Positions 8,840 to 18,380 of a DNA stretch of 64,000 nucleotides are shown here, in pieces. Made by a program: the position numbers and the translations under genes. This DNA is from Actinomyces oris (GTDB taxonomy: Bacteria; Actinomycetota; Actinomycetes; Actinomycetales; Actinomycetaceae). The notes below the pieces were generated by a model, which was given only the letters and a program-made list of their open reading frames with translations, searched no databases and was not told the DNA's origin. The DNA lies in NCBI RefSeq assembly GCF_001937445.1, contig NZ_MSKS01000011.1:31551-95550 (forward strand). The letters run 5' to 3'. The stretch's first letter is position 1. Every line of letters starts with the position of its first letter.

Positions 8840-10651
8840 ATGACCTCCACCCGCAAGCCCTCCTCCAAGAAGACCCCCTCCCGCAGCTCCGGCCCGGCCG
8901 GCCCCGCCGCCCCCTCCTACCCCGCACCCATCCAGGACACCGCGCTCAACGCCGCCCAGCGCGAGCGCGCACTGGAGGAGATGACCTCGGCCGAGGGCCT
9001 GGACGTCCTCGTCGTCGGCGGAGGCGTCACCGGCGCCGGCATCGCCCTGGACGCCGCGGCCCGCGGCCTGCGCACCGGCATCGTGGAGATGGGCGACTGG
9101 GCCTCGGGGACCTCCTCGTGGTCCTCCAAACTCGTCCACGGCGGCCTACGCTACCTCTACCAGCTCAACTTCGCCCTCGTGCACGAGGCCCTCACCGAGC
9201 GCGGCCGCCTGCTGAGCACCACCGCACCGCACCTGGTCAAGGCCCAGCCCTTCCTGTGGCCGCTCAAGCACCACTACGAGCGCTCCTACTCCGCCGTCGG
9301 CGTGGGCATGTACGACGCCCTGGCCCTGGCCGGCGCCCGCGGCCGCAAGACCGTGCCGATCCAGCGTCACCTGGGCCGCAAGGGCACCTCCGCCCTGGCC
9401 CCCTCCCTGGACACCAGCGGCCTGGCCGGCTCCATCCGCTTCTTCGACGCCCGGGTCGACGACGCCCGCCTGGTCATCGACCTGGTGCGCACCGCCGTCG
9501 GCCTGGGGGCGCTGGCCGCCAACCGCACGAAGGTCACCGGCTTCCTCACCGACGAGCGCGGCCACGTCCACGGTGCCCGCGTCACCGACCTGGCCACCGG
9601 CACCGACCACGAGATCCGGGCCAAGCGCACCATCAACGCCGCCGGCGTGTGGACCGAGGACGTCCAGGACCTGGCCACCGACGCGGGCGGCCTGAAGGTC
9701 CTGGCCTCCAAGGGCATCCACATCGTGGTCCCCAAGGAGGCCATCGACGCCGAGACCGGCGTCTTCCTGCGCACCGAGAAGTCCGTCCTGTTCATCATCC
9801 CCTGGCCCGAGTACTGGGTCATCGGCACCACCGACACCCCCTGGGACCTGGACGTCTCCAAGCCCGTGGCCACCGCCGCCGACGTCGACTACATCCTCGA
9901 GCACGCCAACTCCGTGCTGTCGCGGCCCATCACCCGCGATGACATCATCGGCGTCTACGCGGGCCTGCGCCCCCTGCTCCAGCCCAAGCTCAAGCCGGGC
10001 GCTCAGGCCGCCTCCACGAAGGTCTCCCGTGAGCACACGGTCACCCGGATCGCCCCGGGGCTGACCGCCATCGCCGGCGGTAAGCTGACCACCTACCGGG
10101 TCATGGCCTCCGACGCCGTCGACCACGCCCTGGGCGAGGCCCTGTCCCACGCCCACCCCTGCGCCACGCAGGAGCTGCCCCTGGTGGGTGCGGCCGGCTA
10201 CCACGCCCTGGCCAAGCGGGCCGGGCGGATCGCCGGTGAGCGCGGCTGGACCCTGGAGAGGGTCACTCACCTGCTGGACCGCTACGGCGACGAGACCCCT
10301 GCCCTGTTGGAGGCCATCGACGCCGCCGATCCCGAGGAGCGTCTGGGCGAGCCGCTGGCGGAGGCCCCCACCTACCTGCGCGCCGAGGTCGTCTGGGCCG
10401 TCACCCACGAGGGCGCCGAGAGCCTCGACGACGTCCTGCTGCGCCGCGTGCGCCTGGACCTCTCGCACCGCGACCGGGGCCTGGCCGCCGCCGACGAGAT
10501 CCTGGCGATCATGGCACCGCTGCTGAACTGGTCGGACAAGGACGTCGCCGCCCAGAAGGAGGCCTACGCTCAGCGCGTGGCCCAGATCGCGGCGGCCGAG
10601 GCCGAGCTGACCGACGCCGCCGCGGTGGCGCACATCACTGAGCCGATCTAG
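8840..10651 (+). CDS. glpD: GlpD, aerobic glycerol-3-phosphate dehydrogenase (FAD)
   Basis: Oxidises glycerol 3-phosphate to dihydroxyacetone phosphate and passes electrons to quinone at the membrane face. The ATG at 8840 has a good aggagcc site; the frame is open upstream but that part is not family-like. From this start the protein has 603 residues: a Pro/Ser/Lys-rich leader of ~45, then the FAD Rossmann motif (VVGGGVTGAGIALDAAARG). Next come the GlpD hallmark (SWSSKLVHGGLRYL), a substrate-site region (WVIGTTDTPWD, YAGLRPLL), AGGKLTTYRVMA, and the C-terminal helical cap. It leads the glpD-glpF-glpK cluster. Confidence 0.95.
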   Translation: MTSTRKPSSKKTPSRSSGPAGPAAPSYPAPIQDTALNAAQRERALEEMTSAEGLDVLVVGGGVTGAGIALDAAARGLRTGIVEMGDWASGTSSWSSKLVHGGLRYLYQLNFALVHEALTERGRLLSTTAPHLVKAQPFLWPLKHHYERSYSAVGVGMYDALALAGARGRKTVPIQRHLGRKGTSALAPSLDTSGLAGSIRFFDARVDDARLVIDLVRTAVGLGALAANRTKVTGFLTDERGHVHGARVTDLATGTDHEIRAKRTINAAGVWTEDVQDLATDAGGLKVLASKGIHIVVPKEAIDAETGVFLRTEKSVLFIIPWPEYWVIGTTDTPWDLDVSKPVATAADVDYILEHANSVLSRPITRDDIIGVYAGLRPLLQPKLKPGAQAASTKVSREHTVTRIAPGLTAIAGGKLTTYRVMASDAVDHALGEALSHAHPCATQELPLVGAAGYHALAKRAGRIAGERGWTLERVTHLLDRYGDETPALLEAIDAADPEERLGEPLAEAPTYLRAEVVWAVTHEGAESLDDVLLRRVRLDLSHRDRGLAAADEILAIMAPLLNWSDKDVAAQKEAYAQRVAQIAAAEAELTDAAAVAHITEPI

Positions 10652-10704
10652 TCTCCTATGGGCCGAGCGGACCGCACCCGGTGCCGCTCGACCCACAGGC
10701 TCCC

Positions 10705-10742
10705 CGCGGTGCCCGCAGATTCCGGCGGAGGCGGGCACCGCG
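10705..10742. terminator. Hairpin between glpD and glpF
   Basis: A perfect 12-bp inverted repeat (CGCGGTGCCCGC at 10705-10716, GCGGGCACCGCG at 10731-10742) with a 14-base loop sits 54 bases after the glpD stop. No T-run follows. It could end some glpD transcripts or protect mRNA ends, giving unequal expression across the cluster. Confidence 0.55.
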
Positions 10743-10822
10743 ACCACCCAACCACCGCCGACGAACCGGACCTCGCAGTCCCGATTGAACCCGCACACCG
10801 TCGTGCAGAAAGAGAGCCGCAC

Positions 10823-11563
10823 ATGTCTGCGAGCCTGACCCAGATCTTCGCCTCGGAGGCCCTGGGGACATTCCTTCTCATCCTTCTGGGCTGCGGCGTC
10901 GTCGCCGGTGTCGCGCTGCCCGGCTCCAAGGCCAAGGACGGCGGCTGGATCGTCATCACCATGGCCTGGGGTCTGGCGGTCTTCGTGGGCGTCTACGCCG
11001 CCTACAAGACCGGCGCACACCTCAACCCGGCCGTCACCATCGGTCTGGCGGTCGCCGGACGGGACCTGGCCGAGGGAATCCCCGCCTCGGCGACCACCAT
11101 CCTGGTTTACTTCGCCGCCCAGATGGTGGGCGCCATCCTGGGCGCCACCGCCGTGTGGCTGTCCTACAAGAAGCAGTTCGACCAGAAGGCCGACGCCGCC
11201 GCCAAGCTCGGCGTGTTCGCCACTGGCCCGGCGGTGCGCTCCTACGGATGGAACGTCGTGACCGAGGCCGTGGGCACCTTCGTGCTGCTGGCCTGGATCA
11301 TCGCCTCGGGCAAGACCCCCTCGGGCCTGGGCCCGCTGGCCGTGGCCCTGGTCATCGTCGTCATCGGTCTGAGCCTGGGCGGCCCCACCGGCTACGCCAT
11401 CAACCCGGCCCGTGACCTGGGCCCGCGCATCGCACACGCCCTCCTGCCGATCCCCGGCAAGGGCGACTCGGACTGGGCCTACTCCTGGGTCCCGGTCGTC
11501 GGCCCGATCATCGGCGCCGTCGCCGCCGGGCTCATCGTCCCCCACATCGCCGGACTGTTCTGA
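10823..11563 (+). CDS. glpF: GlpF, glycerol uptake facilitator (aquaglyceroporin)
   Basis: A 246-residue MIP-family channel for passive glycerol entry, with six membrane spans. Both half-helix motifs are present: NPA in GAHLNPAVTIG (loop B) and NPARD in YAINPARDLGPRIAH (loop E). The Asp after NPAR marks glycerol channels rather than water channels. The ATG at 10823 follows AGAAAGAGAG; the open frame extends upstream but shows no family similarity. It lies 171 bases after glpD and 61 before glpK, so glycerol entry is coupled to phosphorylation. Confidence 0.95.
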   Translation: MSASLTQIFASEALGTFLLILLGCGVVAGVALPGSKAKDGGWIVITMAWGLAVFVGVYAAYKTGAHLNPAVTIGLAVAGRDLAEGIPASATTILVYFAAQMVGAILGATAVWLSYKKQFDQKADAAAKLGVFATGPAVRSYGWNVVTEAVGTFVLLAWIIASGKTPSGLGPLAVALVIVVIGLSLGGPTGYAINPARDLGPRIAHALLPIPGKGDSDWAYSWVPVVGPIIGAVAAGLIVPHIAGLF

Positions 11564-11624
11564 GCCCGGCTCCTCCCCTCATACACAGTCACAGCCCCTC
11601 ACAACGCAGTGAAAGGACATTTCC

Positions 11625-13172
11625 TTGAGCCCCAACAGCACAGCTGACAGCGACGAGAAGAAGTACGTCCTGGCCATCGACCAGGGCACGACCTCCTCAC
11701 GCGCCATCCTGTTCAACCACGACGGCGAGATCGTCGCCGTCGACCAGAAGGAGCACGAGCAGATCTTCCCGCGTGCCGGCTGGGTCGAGCACGACGCGAA
11801 CGAGATCTGGGACAACATCCGCTCCGTCGTCGGCGAGGTGCTCGCCAAGGCACAGATCAACCGCCACGAGATCGCCTCGGTGGGCATCACCAACCAGCGT
11901 GAGAGCGCCGTCGTGTGGGACAAGAACACCGGCGAGCCCGTCTACAACGTCATCGTCTGGCAGGACACCCGCACCCAGAAGGTCTGCGACCGCCTGGCCG
12001 GCGAGGACGGCCCGGACAAGTACAAGGACCGCGTCGGCCTGGGACTGGCCACCTACTTCGCCGGCCCCAAGGTCGCCTGGATCCTGGAGAACGTCGCGGG
12101 CGCCCGCGAGCGCGCCGAGGCCGGCGACCTCCTCATGGGCACCATGGACACCTGGACGCTGTGGAACCTCACCGGCGGGGTCAACGGCGGGGTGCACGCC
12201 ACGGACGTCACCAACGCCTCGCGCACGATGCTCATGAACATCGACACCCTGGACTGGAACCCCGAGATCTGCGCGGACATGGGCATCCCCGTCTCCATGC
12301 TCCCCGAGATCCGTCCCTCCTCGGGCGTCTTCGGATACGGCCGCAAGAACGGTCTGCTGGTGGACACCCCCATCAGCGGCATCCTCGGCGACCAGCAGGC
12401 GGCCACCTTCGGGCAGGCCTGCTTCGAGAAGGGCCAGGCCAAGAACACCTACGGCACCGGCTGCTTCATGCTCATGAACACGGGCACCACCCCGGTGCGC
12501 AGTGAGAACGGGCTGCTGACCACCGTGTGCTACCAGATCGGGGACGAGCCGGCCGTCTACGCCCTGGAGGGCTCGATCGCCGTGGCCGGCTCGCTGGTGC
12601 AGTGGCTGCGCGACAACCTGGGCATCATCGCCGACTCCAAGGACATCGAGGCCCTGGCCTCCAGCGTCGAGGACAACGGCGGGGCCTACTTCGTGCCGGC
12701 CTTCTCCGGACTGTTCGCCCCGCACTGGCGCCCTGACGCCCGCGGCGCCCTGGTGGGTCTGACCCGTTACGTCAACAAGGCGCACATCGCCCGGGCCGTG
12801 GAGGAGTCGACTGCCTACCAGACCCGCGAGGTCCTCGAGGCCATGAATGCCGACTCAGGGCAGGCCCTGACCGAGCTCAAGGTCGACGGCGGCATGACCC
12901 GCGACGAGCTGCTCATGCAGTTCCAGGCCGACCAGGTGGGTGTGCCCGTGGTGCGCCCGAAGGTCGCCGAGACCACGGCGCTGGGGGCCGCCTACGCCTC
13001 CGGTATCGCGGTGGGCTTCTGGTCGGGCACCCAGGACGTCATTGACAACTGGGCCGAGGACAAGCGCTGGGAGCCGACCATGGAGGAGGCCGAGCGCGAG
13101 CGGCTCTTCCGCAACTGGAACAAGGCCGTCCAGCGCACCCTGGACTGGGTCGATGAGGACGTGATCGAGTAG
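11625..13172 (+). CDS. glpK: GlpK, glycerol kinase
   Basis: ATP-dependent phosphorylation of glycerol to glycerol 3-phosphate, the step that traps glycerol and feeds GlpD. 515 residues of the FGGY family. The N-terminal phosphate motif is [18 protein letters not shown] and the substrate segment is [13 protein letters not shown]. The second domain has [23 protein letters not shown] split by conserved glycines, and [19 protein letters not shown] near the end. Translation starts at a TTG (11625) behind aaaggac. It is last in the glp cluster, followed by a strong hairpin. Confidence 0.96.
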   Translation: MSPNSTADSDEKKYVLAIDQGTTSSRAILFNHDGEIVAVDQKEHEQIFPRAGWVEHDANEIWDNIRSVVGEVLAKAQINRHEIASVGITNQRESAVVWDKNTGEPVYNVIVWQDTRTQKVCDRLAGEDGPDKYKDRVGLGLATYFAGPKVAWILENVAGARERAEAGDLLMGTMDTWTLWNLTGGVNGGVHATDVTNASRTMLMNIDTLDWNPEICADMGIPVSMLPEIRPSSGVFGYGRKNGLLVDTPISGILGDQQAATFGQACFEKGQAKNTYGTGCFMLMNTGTTPVRSENGLLTTVCYQIGDEPAVYALEGSIAVAGSLVQWLRDNLGIIADSKDIEALASSVEDNGGAYFVPAFSGLFAPHWRPDARGALVGLTRYVNKAHIARAVEESTAYQTREVLEAMNADSGQALTELKVDGGMTRDELLMQFQADQVGVPVVRPKVAETTALGAAYASGIAVGFWSGTQDVIDNWAEDKRWEPTMEEAERERLFRNWNKAVQRTLDWVDEDVIE

Positions 13173-13239
13173 GGACCGCGTTCGGCAGAGCTCATGCGGT
13201 GGTCGCCGGCTTAGCCGCCGCCTGAGTTCCCAGTATCCC

Positions 13240-13287
13240 GGACGCCGCCGACGGGCCCGCCTCCCCACGGGCCCGTCGGCGGCGTCC
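13240..13287. terminator. Strong hairpin after glpK
   Basis: A perfect 20-bp inverted repeat (13240-13259 with 13268-13287) around an 8-base loop, followed by ttgcg. It closes the glp cluster 67 bases after the glpK stop. Confidence 0.8.
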
Positions 13288-13406
13288 TTGCGCGTCACTA
13301 GTCCTCTCATACACTGTCGAGCCGCTTGAATGGCCGGTAGATTCCTGGGTGGCGCTCCCCGGCCCGCCCCGGGGAGTCCTTCCCGTCCCCTGCGAGGAGT
13401 CCCTGT

Positions 13407-15479
13407 ATGACGGCTCACCCACCCGCTGCCCACGTGTCCCCACCCGCCTCGGCACCATCGGCCTCGACGCCGGCACTGCCCGTCGATGCCTCCGACGAGC
13501 TCTCCGGTGCCGGCGGCACCACCGGTTCGGCCGGCGCCCCCGCGGGCGCACGGATTCTCGAGCAGATCGAGTGGGCCGACGTCGTGCGCATCGCGGCGGT
13601 GGGCCTGGCGGCGCTGGGTGCCTGTATCGCGGAAGCGGCGGGCACGCCCGGCTGGGTGGTGGGCGCCGTCGGGGCGGTGGTGCTGGCGGTGGGCTGTTGG
13701 CCGCTCCTGATCGAGGCGGCGGGCGACCTGCGCAAGCGGCGCATGAGCATGGAGCTCTCAATGCTGCTGGCCATCGTGGCGGCCGCCGCCATCGGCGAGT
13801 GGGTGACCGCCCTGGCCGTGACCGTCTTCGCGCTGTGCGCCGAGGTCCTGGAGGAGCTGTCCATGGATCGGGGGCGCGATGCCCTGACCGACCTCATGTC
13901 CTTCCTGCCGCAGACCGCGCGGGTGGTGGGAGCCCCCGAGGCCGCTGAGGCCGCTGATTCCGCCGAGTCCTCGCAGTCCTCCGGGGTCACTGAGGTCCCC
14001 CTGGACGAGGTGCGCCTGGGGCAGGTCATCGCCCTGAGTCCCGGGGGCCGGGTACCGGTCGACGGCGTCGTGCGCAGCGGCCGGGCCGACGTCGACCAGT
14101 CCCGGATCACCGGGGAGGCGCTGCCCGTGCCGGTCGGGCCGGGTGACCGGGTCCCGGCCGGCTCCATCACCCGCGGCGCCCTGGAGCTCGAGGTGGAGCG
14201 GGTCGGCGAGGAGTCCTCCTACGGGCGGATCGTGGCAGCGGTGCGTCACGCCCAGTCATCGCGCGCGCCGGTCCAGCGCCTGGCCGACCGGCTGGCGGCC
14301 CGCATCGTCTACCTGGCCCTGGCGGCGGCCCTGGTCACCTTCCTGGTCACCCGGGACGTGCGGGCCACGATCTCGGTCATCATCGTGGCCGGGGCCTGCG
14401 GGGTGGCCGCGGGCACTCCCCTGGCGGTTCTGGCGGCCATCGCCCGCGCCGCCCGCTGCGGGGCCTTCGTCAAGGACGGCACCCACCTGGAGCAGCTTTC
14501 CGCGGTGGACACGGTGGTGGTGGACAAGACCGGGACCCTCACCGTCGGGGAGCCCCGGGTCGTGAGCGTCCGCCCCACCGAGGCCGCCGCCGGGGAGGAC
14601 GAGGTGCTGGCCCTGGCGGCCGCGGCGGAGTGGAACTCCGAGCACCCCATCGGCCGGGCCATCTACGCCGAGGCCGCCGTGCGCGACCTGACAGTGCCGG
14701 TGCCCGGCGACGTCGCCTACTCCCCCGGAGCCGGCGTGAGCACCCACGTCGAAGGGCGCCGGATCACCGTGGGGCGCTGCCGGGGGCAGGGGCACCAACC
14801 GGGGCGGGACACTGACGGCTGCGGCGACGAGGCCGCCGCGAGCACCGAGTCCGACCCGGAGGCGCCGTCGGCCACCTCAGTGGTGGAGGTGCGGGCCGAC
14901 GGACAGCTCCTGGGTACCATCGCCCTGGCCGACAGGCTGCGCCAAGGCGCGGCCACCGCCGTGCGGGACCTGGGTGATATGGGCCTGGAGATCCTCATGC
15001 TCACCGGTGACTCGGCCGCCTCCGCGCGCCATGTGGCCGGTCTGCTCGGCCTGAGCGAGGAGCAGGTGCGCGCCGACCTGCTGCCCACCGACAAGGAGGA
15101 GGTCATCGACTCACTGCGCCTGGCGGGCAAGCGGGTGGCCATGGTAGGCGACGGCGTCAACGACGCCCCCGCCCTGGGCGCCGCCGACGTCGGCATCGCC
15201 ATGGGCACCGGCACGGACGTGGCCCGCGAGGCCGGGGACGTGGTCCTCGTGGGCTCAGCCCCGGCCGACCTGGTCGAGACCGTGCGGGTGGCCCGCAGGG
15301 CCCGGCGCATCATCATGGTGAACTTCGTGGGCACAGTGGTGGTCGACGTCGTCGGCATGATCGCCGCCGGGCTGGGGCTGCTGGGGCCGGTGGCCGCGGC
15401 CCTCGTGCACGTCGTCTCCGAATCGGCCTTCATCCTCAACTCGGCCCGACTGGTGCCCCGCCGCACCCGCAGGCGCTGA
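13407..15479 (+). CDS. Heavy-metal-type P-type ATPase with atypical ACG motif
   Basis: 690 residues in P1B order: N-terminal Ala/Ser/Pro-rich tail, membrane spans, actuator domain (RVPVDGVVRSGRADVDQSRITGE with the TGE loop) and more spans. The phosphorylation site is DKTGTLTVGEP, the P1B HP motif is WNSEHPIGRAI, and the hinge is MVGDGVNDAPALGAADVG. There is no N-terminal heavy-metal-binding domain. The membrane metal site, normally CPC or SPC followed by ALGLATP, reads ACGVAAGTP, so the usual proline is gone and only one cysteine remains. Metal specificity therefore cannot be assigned. A gcgagGAG site precedes the ATG at 13407. It is likely an exporter in the cell membrane. Confidence 0.88.
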   Translation: MTAHPPAAHVSPPASAPSASTPALPVDASDELSGAGGTTGSAGAPAGARILEQIEWADVVRIAAVGLAALGACIAEAAGTPGWVVGAVGAVVLAVGCWPLLIEAAGDLRKRRMSMELSMLLAIVAAAAIGEWVTALAVTVFALCAEVLEELSMDRGRDALTDLMSFLPQTARVVGAPEAAEAADSAESSQSSGVTEVPLDEVRLGQVIALSPGGRVPVDGVVRSGRADVDQSRITGEALPVPVGPGDRVPAGSITRGALELEVERVGEESSYGRIVAAVRHAQSSRAPVQRLADRLAARIVYLALAAALVTFLVTRDVRATISVIIVAGACGVAAGTPLAVLAAIARAARCGAFVKDGTHLEQLSAVDTVVVDKTGTLTVGEPRVVSVRPTEAAAGEDEVLALAAAAEWNSEHPIGRAIYAEAAVRDLTVPVPGDVAYSPGAGVSTHVEGRRITVGRCRGQGHQPGRDTDGCGDEAAASTESDPEAPSATSVVEVRADGQLLGTIALADRLRQGAATAVRDLGDMGLEILMLTGDSAASARHVAGLLGLSEEQVRADLLPTDKEEVIDSLRLAGKRVAMVGDGVNDAPALGAADVGIAMGTGTDVAREAGDVVLVGSAPADLVETVRVARRARRIIMVNFVGTVVVDVVGMIAAGLGLLGPVAAALVHVVSESAFILNSARLVPRRTRRR

Positions 15480-15756
15480 GTCGGCCGGCCACCGACGCGG
15501 TCCACGACGTCGGCTCCTCGTGCGCCCGTCTTGGAGCACCATGACGCTCCGAGCTGCTCCGGGCGCCACACCGCACCAGCCCGCTTTCACCCGGAAGGCC
15601 GCGCGAAAACGGCACGTGGCCGCCTATATAGTGCACAACTCACCGTCTCCATGGCATGATCATTGGGCCTTAGTACCCAGGACGCAGCAGCGCGGCTGCC
15701 AGCCCGGCCCTGTTCGCGACCTGGACGACCCCATTAGTACTCACAGTGGAGTAGCC

Positions 15757-17466
15757 ATGACGCCAGCCGTCCTGTCAGCCCTGCCGATGCATCCGGCACC
15801 GCTCGCCCCAGCCTTAGCGGGGCTGCCCGCCGCCTTCACGCCGTCGACCACCGCCGTGGGAGGTAATGTCTACCTCACCGCCGCCGTGGGTCTGCTGCCG
15901 CTGGTGGTGTTCTTCGTCCTCATGGGCGTGTTCAAGGTGGCCACCCACTGGTGCGCCATCATCTCCCTGGTGATCGCCGCCGTCACCGCGGTCACGCTGT
16001 TCCACATGCCGGTGGGCATGACGGTCATGAGCGCCACCCAGGGCATGGCGCTGGGATTCGTCCCGATCATCTACATCATCATCGCGGCCGTGTGGCTCTA
16101 CAACCTCACTGACGTCTCGGGGCGCTCCAAGGACCTCAAGGCCGTGTTCAACGTGATCGGCAAGGGCGACATGCGCGCCCAGGCCCTCATCGTGGCCTTC
16201 TCCTTCTGCGGCCTGCTCGAGGGACTGGCCGGCTTCGGCGCCCCGGTGGCCATCGCCGCCGCCATGGTGGCGACCCTGGGCCTGCCCAAGCTCAAGGCGG
16301 CCGTCGTCGTCATGGTCGGTAACGCCATCAACGTGGGTTTCGGCGCCATGGCCATCCCCACCACGACCGCCGGCCAGCTCGGCAAGCAGGACCCGGTGAG
16401 CGTCGCCACCGCCATGGGGCACCTGACCTGGGTGTTCTGCGCCTTCATCCCGCTCCTGCTGCTGTTCATCCTCGACGGCGCGCGCGGCGTCAAGCAGCTG
16501 TGGCCGCTGGCGATCGTGGCGGGGCTGGCCACCGGGGTGGGTCACTTCTTCACCCCCTCGATCTCCTACGAGCTCACCGCCGTGCTGGCCTCCCTGCTGG
16601 GCCTGGCCGCCTCCTACATCTTGCTGCTGGTGTGGACCCCCACGACCCCTGACGAGTACCGCTCCCAGGTGGCCGCCGACGACGCCCCCGACCGCGAGCG
16701 CGTCATCCTGGCCCTGCTGCCCTACGTCCTGGTGGTGGTCATCATTGCCACGACCAAGCTGTGGACCCTGGGCGTCAACCTCGACAAGGCCTTCAAGGCC
16801 ACCGACCTGCCACTGAAGTGGCCCGGCGTGTACGGCCAGCTCCTCAACGCCAAGGGCGAGGCCTCCAAGAGCGCCATCTACACGCTTCAGACCCTGTCCA
16901 ACCCGGGCACCTGGATCTTCCTGACCGCCATCATCGTCACCTTCATCTACGCGGCGCGCTCGGTGCCGGGCAAGTTCGAGATGAGCGTGGGCAAGGGCTT
17001 CGCCACGCTGGCCAAGACCTGCTACACGCTGCGCATGGCGATCCTGACGATCGCGGCCGTCATGGCCCTGGCCTACGTCATGAACTTCTCCGGCCAGACC
17101 TCCGCGATCGGTGCGGCCCTGGCCGCCACGGGCGCCGCCTACGCCTTCCTCTCCCCGGCCCTGGGCTGGGTGGGGACCGCCGTGGCCGGCTCGGCGACGA
17201 GCGCGGGCGCCCTTTTCGCCAACCTGCAGGCCACCGCCGCCCAAGGGGCCGGCCTCGACCCGAAGATCCTGCTGGCCGCCAACACCATCGGTGGCGGGCT
17301 GGGCAAGATCGTCTCCCCGCAGAACCTGGCCATCGCCTCGACCGCGGTGGACGCCCCCGGCACGGACGCCGAGATCCTCAAGAAGGCGGCGCCCTACTCC
17401 ATCGGGCTGCTGCTGGTGCTGGGCACGCTCGTGTTCCTGGCCTCCCAGGTGGGGCTGGGCATCTGA
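15757..17466 (+). CDS. lldP: LldP, L-lactate permease
   Basis: 569 residues, a 12-14-span lactate:proton symporter of the LctP family. Family segments include FCGLLEGLAGFGAPVAIAAA near residue 160 and the C-terminal [14 protein letters not shown] and [20 protein letters not shown]. The ATG at 15757 follows gtggag; the frame extends upstream with no family match. Upstream, TATATAGT near 15625 could be a -10, and TTAGTAC occurs twice (near 15670 and 15735), possibly regulator half-sites. It supplies lactate to the LutABC and LldD enzymes coded downstream. A second, ruined copy of its 3' end lies at 18381-18715. Confidence 0.95.
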   Translation: MTPAVLSALPMHPAPLAPALAGLPAAFTPSTTAVGGNVYLTAAVGLLPLVVFFVLMGVFKVATHWCAIISLVIAAVTAVTLFHMPVGMTVMSATQGMALGFVPIIYIIIAAVWLYNLTDVSGRSKDLKAVFNVIGKGDMRAQALIVAFSFCGLLEGLAGFGAPVAIAAAMVATLGLPKLKAAVVVMVGNAINVGFGAMAIPTTTAGQLGKQDPVSVATAMGHLTWVFCAFIPLLLLFILDGARGVKQLWPLAIVAGLATGVGHFFTPSISYELTAVLASLLGLAASYILLLVWTPTTPDEYRSQVAADDAPDRERVILALLPYVLVVVIIATTKLWTLGVNLDKAFKATDLPLKWPGVYGQLLNAKGEASKSAIYTLQTLSNPGTWIFLTAIIVTFIYAARSVPGKFEMSVGKGFATLAKTCYTLRMAILTIAAVMALAYVMNFSGQTSAIGAALAATGAAYAFLSPALGWVGTAVAGSATSAGALFANLQATAAQGAGLDPKILLAANTIGGGLGKIVSPQNLAIASTAVDAPGTDAEILKKAAPYSIGLLLVLGTLVFLASQVGLGI

Positions 17467-17492
17467 GGCCACCGGAGCCTGGCTCTCACCTG

Positions 17493-17529
17493 CGGCGCCC
17501 CCGGATCCTTCGCGGTTCCGGGGGCGCCG
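17493..17529. terminator. Terminator of lldP
   Basis: A perfect 13-bp inverted repeat (CGGCGCCCCCGGA with TCCGGGGGCGCCG) around an 11-base loop, 27 bases after the lldP stop. A damaged version persists at the lldP relic. Confidence 0.75.
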
Positions 17530-17561
17530 TGCGCGCACCCGCGCCTGCGGCGTCGGATCGG

Positions 17562-17664
17562 GGACGTCCTTCCCACCCGAGGACTGCGTCCTCCCACCGA
17601 CGACTGCGCCCCAGCGCGCGCATTGTGGAGGCAAACGCAGTCCTCGCCGCGAAAGTACGTTCTC
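17562..17664. repeat. Palindromic repeat family, copy A
   Basis: CGAGGACTGCGT (17578-17589) and ACGCAGTCCTCG (17635-17646) form a perfect 12-bp inverted repeat; outside it the similarity continues imperfectly to about 30 bp per arm, with ACGTCCTT facing AAGTACGT. Copies occur at 18613-18715 (as part of a larger duplication) and 40337-40434. No coding sequence is evident, so it looks like a small palindromic intergenic element. Confidence 0.65.
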
Positions 17665-17903
17665 GATGTCGGTGGCAGCGGCAGCAACAGCCACGGACAG
17701 TTCGAGGTCGACGCCTGGCCCCTCGCCTGAACCCAGCATGGTCCACGGACGTCGCGGGCAGTTCTGTGTGAGGAACCGATTCTCCTTCGCGGGCGCTCCT
17801 GATGAGTCTCATCGCGCTGTGGACAGGGCGGAGCGGCGCCAGTCATAATGGCAGGGAGCCACCCGGGTGCTAGCCGGGCGACTCCCCTAGCAAGCAGTCA
17901 GCC

Positions 17904-18047
17904 TCAGCTGAACCACTTGCTCAGGGCATTCACCAGGACACCGACGGCCCGGATCAGGCGAGCGATAGAGGTCAAAGCTTCGCTCACCTTCCGGGCCGTT
18001 ACCTTGCCCCGGCGGACTTTCGCGTTCCGGCCTTTCGGCTTGGACAC
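17904..18047 (-). CDS. 47-residue cationic, amphipathic peptide of unknown function
   Basis: A GTG start at 18047 is preceded by AAGGAGGTGA (18053-18062), a near-perfect Shine-Dalgarno sequence at ideal spacing, which is the main reason to call this a gene. The product has a highly basic first 20 residues (KPKGRNAKVRRGKVTARK) and then a helix-prone segment with regularly spaced hydrophobic residues, ending ALSKWFS. It has no signal peptide or cysteine. Candidates are a leaderless bacteriocin-like or membrane-active peptide, a type I toxin, or a small nucleic-acid-binding protein; none is proven. It stands alone between lldP and the lldP relic. An imperfect inverted repeat (ggcagggagcc to ggcgactccc) lies beyond its stop. 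Confidence 0.6.
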   Translation of the reverse strand: MSKPKGRNAKVRRGKVTARKVSEALTSIARLIRAVGVLVNALSKWFS

Positions 18048-18380
18048 GGCCCTCACCTCCTTCCCAGCTCCTCTCCTCCCCGGCCAGGACACTGCAAACG
18101 TTCCGGGGGAAGGAGCCGAAGGGAGGCGCCCCAATCATGCCAACCGGCACTGACGTCCTGAGCTCGGCCCTACCGCAGTTGCGGGCCGCGTACCTGCACA
18201 TTCCCTCTGGGTCTCGTGCATCTCACGCAGTCGCCGACGTCCTCGCGGGCATCGCAGGTCCTACAGACCGCGCAGTACCAGGCCCGGCCCTGATCGCAGC
18301 CGGCCGATCACGCCGTCGGGCCCCGTCGGTGGAGCGTTGAGCAGGTCGAGGGCCAGCCCGTTGACGAGGGCCGTCACCAG
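18048..18380. other. Gap upstream of the cationic peptide gene
   Basis: Should hold the promoter of the minus-strand peptide gene. On the minus strand near 18260-18375 a short open stretch ([15 protein letters not shown]) faintly recalls the C-terminus of TetR-type regulators, possibly gene debris. Nothing else is recognisable. Confidence 0.3.

Noticed and set aside
9146..11545. Long minus-strand open frame (799 codons) opposite glpD-glpF
   Set aside because: Its product is Gly/Val/Asp/Gln-rich nonsense, the antisense shadow of strongly coding GC-rich genes; it spans two real genes and their gap.
15814..17739. 641-codon minus-strand frame opposite lldP
   Set aside because: Antisense shadow with low-complexity His/Gly/Gln composition; lldP on the plus strand is unmistakable.
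18260..18375. Possible TetR C-terminal fragment on the minus strand
   Set aside because: Only about 30 residues resemble TetR tails and no start or helix-turn-helix is nearby; too weak to annotate as a pseudogene.
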